This document shows, in pieces, positions 1 to 4,816 of a stretch of 5,618 nucleotides of DNA. The stretch spans positions 1 to 5,618 of the forward strand of contig JAQBVK010000171.1 in NCBI GenBank assembly GCA_027623585.1, in the 5' to 3' direction. The translations under genes and the position numbers were made by a program. The stretch is from Planctomycetota bacterium. GTDB lineage: Bacteria > Planctomycetota > UBA1135. How positions within the stretch are numbered: the first letter of the stretch is position 1; each line of letters starts with the position of its first letter. The notes under the pieces were generated by a model that saw only the letters and a program-made list of their open reading frames with translations, made no database searches and was not told the DNA's origin.

Positions 1-134
1 CGCGAGCGCGCGACTACCTCGTCGTTCTCGAGCGCGAACTCGGCGTGCCGATCAGCAGCGTCTCGGTCGGACCGGGACGCGATCAGATGTTTCCCGGAGC
101 TTCGGACGCCGCCGATCCATGGGCGAAGCGCTGA
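1..134 (+). CDS. purA: Adenylosuccinate synthetase, C-terminal end (partial)
   Basis: Reading from base 3, the open frame gives about 43 residues and a TGA stop at 132-134; the start lies before the window. The visible tail reads RARDYLVVLERELGVPISS, then VSVGPGRDQMF. This matches the end of adenylosuccinate synthetases, which have a Y(L/V)..IE...GVPI segment followed by a (V/I)S.GP.R.. motif close to the C-terminus. The enzyme joins IMP and aspartate using GTP, the first committed step from IMP to AMP, in the cytoplasm. None of the catalytic N-terminal part (P-loop, GTP-binding elements) is visible, so the call rests on this short tail. The last 16 bases overlap the start of uppS, so the two genes are probably co-transcribed and translationally coupled. 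The few residues after the motif (ending DPWAKR) are an ordinary variable tail. Confidence 0.8.
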   Translation, partial: RARDYLVVLERELGVPISSVSVGPGRDQMFPGASDAADPWAKR

Positions 135-865
135 AGCCCGACTTCTCGCCGCTGCCGCGTCACGTCGCCGTAATCATGGACGGCAATGGCCGGTGGGCGA
201 AGCAGCGCGGCAAGAATCGCCTGCTCGGTCATGAAGCCGGCGCCGAGAGCGCGCGCGAGGCGGTCCAAGCCTGCGCCGATTGGGGCGTGCCGAATCTCAC
301 GCTGTACGCGTTCTCGCGCGAGAACTGGAGTCGGCCCCGACTCGAGGTGGAAGGTCTGATGCACTTCCTGAAGCGTTTTCTGGACACGCGCGAAGAAGAG
401 TTGGTGCGCGAGGGCGTGCGCGTGCGCGGGATCGGCCGACTCGCGGACCTTCCGGCCGGCCCGCTGGCGGCGCTGCGTCGCGTCGAGGCCAGCACCGCGC
501 AAGGCCAGCGGCTGACCCTGCGACTCGCCTTGTCCTATGGCGGGCGCCAGGAGATTCTCGACGCCGCCGCCACCCTGGCGAGGCGACTCGCCGAGAATCC
601 GCAGGCAGCGCCGCTGACCGAAGCGGATCTGCGCAGCGCGCTCTACGATCCGGAGATGCCGGACCCGGACTTGATCGTGCGCACCGCGGGCGAGCAGCGG
701 CTCTCCAATTTCTTGCTCTGGCAGGCGTCGTACGCCGAGTTCTGGTTCACCGAAGTGCTGTGGCCGGACTTCCGGCGCGCGCACCTGCTCGAAGCCCTGC
801 GCGAGTATCACGGACGCACGCGGCGCTTCGGCGGCGTACCGACTGCGGAAGGCACTCCGGCATGA
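119..865 (+). CDS. uppS: Isoprenyl transferase (undecaprenyl diphosphate synthase)
   Basis: A 248-residue cis-prenyltransferase, normal length for the family. It condenses isopentenyl diphosphate units onto farnesyl diphosphate to make the C55 carrier used for peptidoglycan and O-antigen assembly, at the inner face of the cytoplasmic membrane. Signatures in order: HVAVIMDGNGRWAK at 15-28, with Asp21 as the Mg/pyrophosphate-binding aspartate and Arg25 beside it; GHEAG at 37-41; YAFSRENW at 63-70; SYGGRQEI at 139-146; and the C-terminal signature DPDLIVRTAGEQRLSNFLLWQ at 182-202, carrying Arg188, Arg194 and Ser196. The usual RT(S/G)GE is RTAGE here, a mild change. The ATG at 119 sits 16 bases inside the end of purA. 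No strong Shine-Dalgarno lies at normal spacing (GGAG at 96-99 is about 19 bases away), so translational coupling to purA is likely. The stop overlaps the cdsA start as ATGA. Identification is secure. Confidence 0.97.
   Translation: MGEALKPDFSPLPRHVAVIMDGNGRWAKQRGKNRLLGHEAGAESAREAVQACADWGVPNLTLYAFSRENWSRPRLEVEGLMHFLKRFLDTREEELVREGVRVRGIGRLADLPAGPLAALRRVEASTAQGQRLTLRLALSYGGRQEILDAAATLARRLAENPQAAPLTEADLRSALYDPEMPDPDLIVRTAGEQRLSNFLLWQASYAEFWFTEVLWPDFRRAHLLEALREYHGRTRRFGGVPTAEGTPA
847..852 (+). promoter_or_regulatory. Ribosome-binding site for cdsA
   Basis: GGAAGG lies 9 bases before the ATG at 862, inside the last codons of uppS. It is purine-rich and well placed, and it fixes the cdsA start at the ATGA overlap rather than at an upstream in-frame codon buried in uppS. 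Confidence 0.6.
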
Positions 866-1695
866 AGGACTTGCGCGCGCGACTCGGATTCGGCGCGCTC
901 CTGGTTGCGGCCGTGGTCGGCGTGTTCTGGTTGGACCACGGCGCCGCAGGACCTCACCTGACGATCGGCGTGCTGACCGCGCTGACCTTGCTCGCGCAGG
1001 TGGAATGCTGCCGCATGCTGACCGCCGCAGGATTGCGGCCGCAGGCGATGGCCGCGTTCGCGCTCGGACTCGGCACGCTCGCGGGCGCGGCTTTTGGCTG
1101 GGACTGGGCCATCGCCTCCGCCCTCCCGCTCGCGTTCTATCTCGCCTTCGAAGTGATGCGACGCGAGCCGGAGGGCGCCGCGCTGCGTCTGGGTGGCACG
1201 CTGCTCGCCTGGGTCTTGGTGCCGCTGATGCTCTCCCAGGCGATCGTGTTGCGCAGCGCCGTGCCGCATGGCTGGTCGTGGCTGATCTTCCTCGTCGCAG
1301 TCTGCAAAGCGGGGGACTCCAGCGCCTATCTGATCGGCACCGCTTTCGGCCGCCACAAGCTCATCCCTGAGGTGAGTCCGAACAAGTCTTGGGAGGGAGC
1401 GGCGGCGTCCATGGTCTTCGGCACGCTCGCGGGTTGGCTCGTCGTCAGCACGGCCTTTCCGGTAGCCGCTGCTCCGGCGCTCACCCTTTGGCTGCCCGCC
1501 GCGTTGTTGACCAACCTCGGCGCGCAGTTCGGGGACCTGGTCGAAAGCCTGATCAAGCGCAGCGGGGCGAGCAAAGATTCCGCGACTTTGCTGCCCGCGT
1601 TCGGCGGCGCCTTCGACCTGGTGGACTCCTTCTTGCTCGCTTCGCCCGCACTCGTGATTTTCTTGCATCTCGCGGGGTATAGTTCGGTCGGGTGA
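862..1695 (+). CDS. cdsA: Phosphatidate cytidylyltransferase (CDP-diglyceride synthase)
   Basis: A 277-residue integral membrane protein that would convert phosphatidic acid and CTP to CDP-diacylglycerol, the branch point for phospholipid synthesis. Hydrophobic stretches near residues 8-25, 33-48, 62-95, 112-131, 138-149, 182-206, 209-222 and 256-271 give a multi-spanning profile. Conserved family elements are visible: GDSSAYLIGTAFGRHKL at 151-166 (family pattern D.(G/S)AY..G..FG.HKL), SPNKSWEG at 172-179, GDLVESLIKR at 224-233 and SKDSATLLP at 237-245. The C-terminal signature, usually P.HGG..DR.DS, reads PAFGGAFDLVDS at 245-256. His is therefore Phe and Arg is Leu, while the GG and both aspartates remain (see findings). 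A longer in-frame reading extends upstream into uppS but is only an overlap artefact; the ATG at 862 has a good ribosome-binding site and a typical membrane-protein N-terminus. The uppS-cdsA order is the classical one. The dxr and rseP genes that often follow are absent. Confidence 0.93.
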   Translation: MKDLRARLGFGALLVAAVVGVFWLDHGAAGPHLTIGVLTALTLLAQVECCRMLTAAGLRPQAMAAFALGLGTLAGAAFGWDWAIASALPLAFYLAFEVMRREPEGAALRLGGTLLAWVLVPLMLSQAIVLRSAVPHGWSWLIFLVAVCKAGDSSAYLIGTAFGRHKLIPEVSPNKSWEGAAASMVFGTLAGWLVVSTAFPVAAAPALTLWLPAALLTNLGAQFGDLVESLIKRSGASKDSATLLPAFGGAFDLVDSFLLASPALVIFLHLAGYSSVG

Positions 1696-1718
1696 GCGGA
1701 CGCCGCAGTGCGGTCCGC
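1696..1718 (+). other. Stem-loop in the cdsA-phoH gap
   Basis: GCGGAC at 1696-1701 is the exact reverse complement of GTCCGC at 1713-1718. Inside it, CGC at 1704-1706 can pair with GCG at 1710-1712 around an AGT loop, leaving two unpaired bases (1702-1703). The stem begins on the base directly after the cdsA stop and ends four bases before the phoH ribosome-binding site. No T-run follows, so it is not a standard intrinsic terminator. A role in mRNA processing, stability, attenuation or control of phoH translation is inferred. Confidence is for the structure, not for a function. Confidence 0.55.
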
Positions 1719-1722
1719 GCCC

Positions 1723-1726
1723 GGAG
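1723..1726 (+). promoter_or_regulatory. Ribosome-binding site deciding the phoH TTG start
   Basis: GGAG sits 12 bases before the TTG at 1739, somewhat long spacing. I found no in-frame ATG or GTG between the cdsA stop and 1739, so this site together with the conserved N-terminal domain supports TTG initiation. Confidence 0.45.
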
Positions 1727-1738
1727 CTACACCGCACG

Positions 1739-2683
1739 TTGGAGACCCGCATACCCCTGCTCTCGCTCGAAGAGGAACAACAACTCTTCGGTCCCCACGA
1801 CCGTCACGCGAAGGAAGTGAGTCGCCGTTATCACGTGAGGATCACCTCGCGAGGAGGGCAGTTGCGGTTGGTCGGCCCTGAGGAGCAAGTGTCGGCGGTC
1901 GCACGCCGCTTGGAATCCTTGCTGACGCAATTGCGCGCCGGCCACGCGCTCTCCCCCGCGATGATGCAGGCCGGATTGTTCGGCAGCGAAACCAACTCGA
2001 GTCCTGCGGGCGAACTCCATCACGGTCATTTCGGCGAGCCCGCGCGTTTGCGCGCGCGGATGCCTTCGGCGCGCACCGAGACGCAGCAGCTCTATCTGCA
2101 ACTGTTGGCAGAACGCGAACTGGTTTTCGCCACGGGTCCTGCCGGAACCGGCAAGACTTTCCTCGCGGTCGCCGCAGCGCTGCGTGCGATGCAGGAAGGC
2201 ACGGTGCGTCGCATCGTGCTCACGCGACCCGCCGTGGAAGCGGGGGAGAAGCTGGGATTTCTGCCTGGCGACCTCGAAGACAAGGTCGATCCCTACTTGC
2301 GGCCGCTCTACGACTCGCTCAACGACCTGTCGGGACCGACCGCGGTGCGACGGATGCGCGAACTCGACCTGATCGAGATTGCGCCCTTGGCCTTCATGCG
2401 CGGGCGCACGCTGAACGAATCTTTCGTGATCCTCGACGAGGCACAGAACGCGACCCCAGGTCAGATGAAGATGTTTCTGACGCGCATGGGGGAGGGCACG
2501 CGGGCGGTCGTGACCGGCGACCAAACCCAGAGCGATCTGCCCGGCGGACGCACCGGCGGCATGGAAGACGCGATTCGCCGTCTGCGGGAGGTGGAGGGCG
2601 TCGGCGTGCTCGAGTTCCACCGCGCCGACGTGCAACGCAGCCGCATCGTGCAGCGCATCGTCGAAGCCTATGGCGACGAATAG
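1739..2683 (+). CDS. ybeZ: PhoH family ATPase (YbeZ-like)
   Basis: A 314-residue cytoplasmic P-loop ATPase of the PhoH/YbeZ family, tied to RNA metabolism and ribosome maturation and commonly encoded next to ybeY. The N-terminal part (about 10-64) is the small alpha/beta domain typical of the family, opening with LFGPHDRHAKEV at 16-27. The ATPase core has Walker A GPAGTGKT at 133-140, RPAVEAGEKLGFLPGDLEDK at 163-182 and LAFMRGRTL at 217-225. Walker B is FVILDEAQN at 229-237, and TGDQTQSDLP at 259-268 provides the sensor segment. The C-terminal HRADVQRSRIVQRIVEAY at 294-311 is also typical. All catalytic residues look intact. The first codon is TTG: no ATG or GTG in frame lies upstream, and starting later would delete the N-terminal domain. 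The gene follows cdsA after 43 bases and overlaps ybeY by 14 bases. Family membership is certain; the cellular role is inferred from family and neighbourhood. Confidence 0.95.
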   Translation: METRIPLLSLEEEQQLFGPHDRHAKEVSRRYHVRITSRGGQLRLVGPEEQVSAVARRLESLLTQLRAGHALSPAMMQAGLFGSETNSSPAGELHHGHFGEPARLRARMPSARTETQQLYLQLLAERELVFATGPAGTGKTFLAVAAALRAMQEGTVRRIVLTRPAVEAGEKLGFLPGDLEDKVDPYLRPLYDSLNDLSGPTAVRRMRELDLIEIAPLAFMRGRTLNESFVILDEAQNATPGQMKMFLTRMGEGTRAVVTGDQTQSDLPGGRTGGMEDAIRRLREVEGVGVLEFHRADVQRSRIVQRIVEAYGDE

Positions 2684-3113
2684 CTACGCGCCGCGCGTGG
2701 AAGTGCTGGCGGAGGCGCCGGCGCCGACTGGCGCGAGCGCCGCGGCGATGGCCGCCTGCGTGCGCCGCGCCTGGGAGGCTTTCGACGGCCCGCCCGGCGC
2801 GGGAGTGGACGTCGTTCTGCTCGGTGAAGACGAGCACACGCGCCTGCACGCGCGCTGGATGGACGATCCGAGCTCCACCGACGTGATGGCCGTGGCCTAC
2901 CGAGACGCCGATTTGTGGGGCGAAATTCTGGTCAACGTGGACTGCGCGCAGCGCGTTGCGCAAGAGCGCGGGCACTCGGCGGCCCGCGAATGTCTGCTTT
3001 ACGTGACGCACGGAGCCTTGCACCTGCTTGGCTTCGACGATCTCTCGCCGCGCGCCGCGGTGGCGATGCGCGCGGCCGAAGAACGGATCGTCGGCGCGCG
3101 CGGCGGCGCCTGA
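2670..3113 (+). CDS. ybeY: Endoribonuclease / rRNA maturation factor YbeY
   Basis: A 147-residue protein of the UPF0054/YbeY family, a zinc-dependent RNase linked to 16S rRNA 3'-end processing, 70S quality control and small-RNA metabolism in the cytoplasm. Family marks are STDVMAVAY at 69-77 (usual (P/S)TDVLSF), GEILVNVD at 84-91 and the metal site THGALHLLGFDDL at 113-125. The canonical motif is HG.LHL.GYDH. His114 and His118 are present, but the third ligand is Asp124 instead of His. The arginine usually found before the TDV segment also appears to be Met64. The N-terminus (about 1-45) is alanine/proline-rich and poorly conserved. The ATG lies 14 bases inside phoH, as in many phoH-ybeY pairs, with only a weak ribosome-binding site, so coupling is likely. 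The last residues are basic and glycine-rich. Identity is clear; the metal-site change may affect metal choice. Confidence 0.92.
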   Translation: MATNSYAPRVEVLAEAPAPTGASAAAMAACVRRAWEAFDGPPGAGVDVVLLGEDEHTRLHARWMDDPSSTDVMAVAYRDADLWGEILVNVDCAQRVAQERGHSAARECLLYVTHGALHLLGFDDLSPRAAVAMRAAEERIVGARGGA

Positions 3114-3122
3114 ACTTTCCAG

Positions 3123-3167
3123 AAAAATATCGCAACGCTTGACTTGATGCGGCTTGCAGCGTCCAAT
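3123..3167 (+). promoter_or_regulatory. Candidate sigma-70-type promoter for the sigma-factor gene
   Basis: TTGACT at 3139-3144 matches the -35 consensus at 5 of 6 positions. After exactly 17 bases, TCCAAT at 3162-3167 matches the -10 consensus at 4 of 6, though it lacks the important A at position 2. Upstream, AAAAATAT at 3123-3130 is an A/T run in otherwise GC-rich DNA, at the distance expected for an UP element. The predicted start point near 3174 would leave about 45 bases of leader before the ATG at 3219. Confidence 0.45.
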
Positions 3168-3218
3168 CTCTCTCGGGCTGCGCTCGGCGCGGCTCTCACG
3201 CCCCAACAAATTCCCTGC

Positions 3219-3980
3219 ATGGTTCAACGCGCGCGACCCGACAACGAAACTCTGCTCCGTCTGTGGGGCGAGTACCGGAGCGATGAGCAGATGGAAGCGC
3301 GCAACGCGCTGATCGAGTACTACCGCCCGTACGCGGTGTCGCTCGCGCGGCGCGTGAAGTCGCGGCTGCCGAAGTCGGTGGAGATCGGCGACCTCGAAGG
3401 CGCGGGCGACGTCGGCTTGATCCAGGCGATCCAGTCTTTCGATCCGGAACGCGGCGTGCCCTTCGAGGCGTTCTGCGAACACCGGGTGCGCGGAGCGATC
3501 CTCGACGAGCTGCGACGTCACGATTGGTTGCCGCGCCCAGTGCGCACGCGCGTCAAGGAACGCCGCGCCATGCTCGAGGGCCTGCGCTCACGCATCGGCC
3601 GCGAACCGACGGACTCGGAAGCCGCCGAAGAGATGGGGATTTCCCTATCGGTGTATCAGCGCACCTTCGCGGGGCGCAAGGAAGCTCCGTTGCTGGCGGG
3701 CGCGAAAACCAGCGAAGACGGCGATTCCGACGGCACCCTCGACTTCTTCGAGGATCCTCGCCAGGACGGCCCCGACGCCGATCCGCACCGCCGTGAGCTG
3801 CTCGCGCTGATCGCGCAAAGCCTCGACGACGAGGCGCGCGAGATCGTTTTCTTGCGCTTCTTCCTCGATTCCTCGCTGCGAGACATCGCGGACCTGAAGG
3901 GCATCTCGCAGTCGCGCGTTTCCAAGATCTTGGGCAAGATCATGGAGCGCTTGAAAGAGAAGCTGCAGGAAAAGATCTAG
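3219..3980 (+). CDS. FliA/WhiG-family RNA polymerase sigma factor
   Basis: A 253-residue group 3 sigma factor, usual length for the FliA/WhiG type, directing core RNA polymerase to motility or developmental promoters. Region 2 spans about 26-98, with EIGDLEGAGDVGLIQAIQSF at 55-74 and the family hallmark RVRGAILDELRRHDWLPR at 89-106. Region 3 covers about 107-152, with REPTDSEAAEEMGIS at 128-142. An acidic linker (about 164-190, rich in D, E, G and P) joins it to region 4 at about 198-250. Region 4 includes SLDDEAREIVFLRFF at 201-215 and the helix-turn-helix ISQSRVSKIL at 229-238. The frame is open back to a TTG at 3144 and an ATG at 3147. I prefer the ATG at 3219 because the extra 25 residues look nothing like a sigma N-terminus and the TTG overlaps the candidate -35 box. 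No flagellar gene is in the window, so fliA is only inferred; WhiG-like or sporulation-like roles remain possible. Its stop shares CTAG with that of convergent kdsA. Confidence 0.9.
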   Translation: MVQRARPDNETLLRLWGEYRSDEQMEARNALIEYYRPYAVSLARRVKSRLPKSVEIGDLEGAGDVGLIQAIQSFDPERGVPFEAFCEHRVRGAILDELRRHDWLPRPVRTRVKERRAMLEGLRSRIGREPTDSEAAEEMGISLSVYQRTFAGRKEAPLLAGAKTSEDGDSDGTLDFFEDPRQDGPDADPHRRELLALIAQSLDDEAREIVFLRFFLDSSLRDIADLKGISQSRVSKILGKIMERLKEKLQEKI

Positions 3981-4816
3981 AGCGCGGCCGCGGCCGCAGC
4001 GCGCGCGCGCAACGCGGCGATCGCCAGCGTCTCTTCGAGAATCTCGCGCAAGCGCGCGGTCGGAATCATGTTCGGTCCGTCCGACGGGCTGCTCAGAGGT
4101 TTCGGATGCGTCTCGGTGAAGAAGCCGTCGAAGCCGGCGGCGGCTCCGGCGCGCAACAGGATCGGGGCGCGCGTCCAGTCACCGCCACTCGCGCCGCCCG
4201 CCTCGCCGGGGCGTTGCACCGCGTGCGTCGCGTCGAGAATCAGCGGGCAGTTCGCCGCCCTCAACTCCGGCATCGCGCTGAAGTCCACGACCAGGCGGCC
4301 GTAGCCGAAGAAGGTGCCGCGCTCGGTGAGCATCACCTTGTCGTTGCCCGCGGCACGCACCTTGCCGGCGGCGTGCTTGAGATCGGCGGGCGCGAGGAAC
4401 TGCCCTTTCTTGATGTTGACGGTGCGTCCGGTGGCGGCGGCGGCCTCGAGTAGGTCGGTCTGGCGGCAGAGGAACGCTGGAATCTGCAGGACGTCACAGA
4501 CTTCGGCCGCCGGCGCGCAGTGTTCGGGAAGATGGACGTCGGTGAGCACCGGCACACCGAGCAGTTCGCGCGCTTCGGCCAGGATCGCCAGGCCCGCCGC
4601 CATGCCGGCGCCGCGTGAACCGCCACCGGAGGTGCGGTTGGCCTTGTCGAAGGAGGCCTTGAAGATCCACTGACACGGCAAACCCGCGAGCGCTTCGGCG
4701 ATTTCACGCGCGTAATCGAGAGTCTGCCGGCCTTCGACGACGCAGGGACCGGCGATCACGAGCGGGGGCGCGCCGGTAGCGAGCCTGAGCTGCGGGGTGA
4801 TCGCGAGGGGCTTCAT
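3977..4816 (-). CDS. kdsA: 3-deoxy-8-phosphooctulonate synthase (Kdo-8-phosphate synthase)
   Basis: A 279-residue cytoplasmic TIM-barrel enzyme condensing phosphoenolpyruvate with arabinose 5-phosphate to Kdo 8-phosphate, the precursor of the Kdo sugar in LPS inner core. Conserved segments: VIAGPCVVEG at 20-29, FKASFDKANRTS at 52-63, LTDVH at 91-95, QIPAFLCRQTDLL at 111-123, NIKKGQFLAP at 134-143, LTERGTFFGYGRLVVDFS at 163-180, DATHAVQRPG at 195-204, FTETHP at 233-238 and SPSDGPNM at 243-250. The probable metal ligands Cys25, His198, Glu235 and Asp246 match the spacing of the metal-dependent Aquifex enzyme; the metal-independent E. coli type has Asn in place of the Cys. The ATG at 4814-4816 overlaps the stop of the upstream lipid kinase as ATGA with no clear ribosome-binding site, so translation is probably coupled. 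The same frame is open far upstream, but that part only overlaps the kinase gene. The tail ends in an alanine run, ARAAAAAAL. Confidence 0.96.
   Translation of the reverse strand: MKPLAITPQLRLATGAPPLVIAGPCVVEGRQTLDYAREIAEALAGLPCQWIFKASFDKANRTSGGGSRGAGMAAGLAILAEARELLGVPVLTDVHLPEHCAPAAEVCDVLQIPAFLCRQTDLLEAAAATGRTVNIKKGQFLAPADLKHAAGKVRAAGNDKVMLTERGTFFGYGRLVVDFSAMPELRAANCPLILDATHAVQRPGEAGGASGGDWTRAPILLRAGAAAGFDGFFTETHPKPLSSPSDGPNMIPTARLREILEETLAIAALRARAAAAAAL
3984..3997. repeat. Perfect GC palindrome at the kdsA 3' end
   Basis: GCGGCCGCGGCCGC is its own reverse complement, over 14 bases. It starts four bases after the sigma-gene stop and lies inside the alanine-rich C-terminal codons of kdsA. 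A hairpin of about five base pairs with a four-base loop is possible in either transcript. A 12-base alternating GC run follows at 3999-4010. No T-run is attached, so terminator function is only a possibility. Confidence 0.5.

Noticed and set aside
280..861. N-terminal extension of cdsA inside uppS
   Set aside because: The 194 extra residues are Arg/Ala-rich out-of-frame uppS sequence. The ATG at 862 has a good ribosome-binding site and a proper membrane-protein N-terminus.
808..1752. Minus-strand open frame of 314 codons antisense to cdsA
   Set aside because: Its product is a low-complexity Arg/Gln/Glu/His-rich string with no recognisable domain, and it lies opposite a clear cdsA. High third-position GC keeps the opposite frame open.
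1727..2635. Minus-strand open frame of 302 codons antisense to phoH
   Set aside because: Composition is that of a translated shadow of a GC-rich gene, with no motif or start signal, and the plus strand encodes intact PhoH motifs.
3131..3159. Possible hairpin GCAACGC with GCGGCTTGC in the ybeY-sigma gap
   Set aside because: Pairing needs a bulge and gives only a short stem with no T-run; too weak to call a terminator or regulator.
3144..3218. Longer sigma-factor start at TTG 3144 or ATG 3147
   Set aside because: The added residues do not resemble sigma factors, and the codons overlap or directly follow the candidate -35 box.
2394..3521. Minus-strand open frame of 375 codons across ybeY and the sigma gene
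   Set aside because: It crosses three real genes and the promoter gap. The translation is Arg/Ala-rich and shows no fold or motif.
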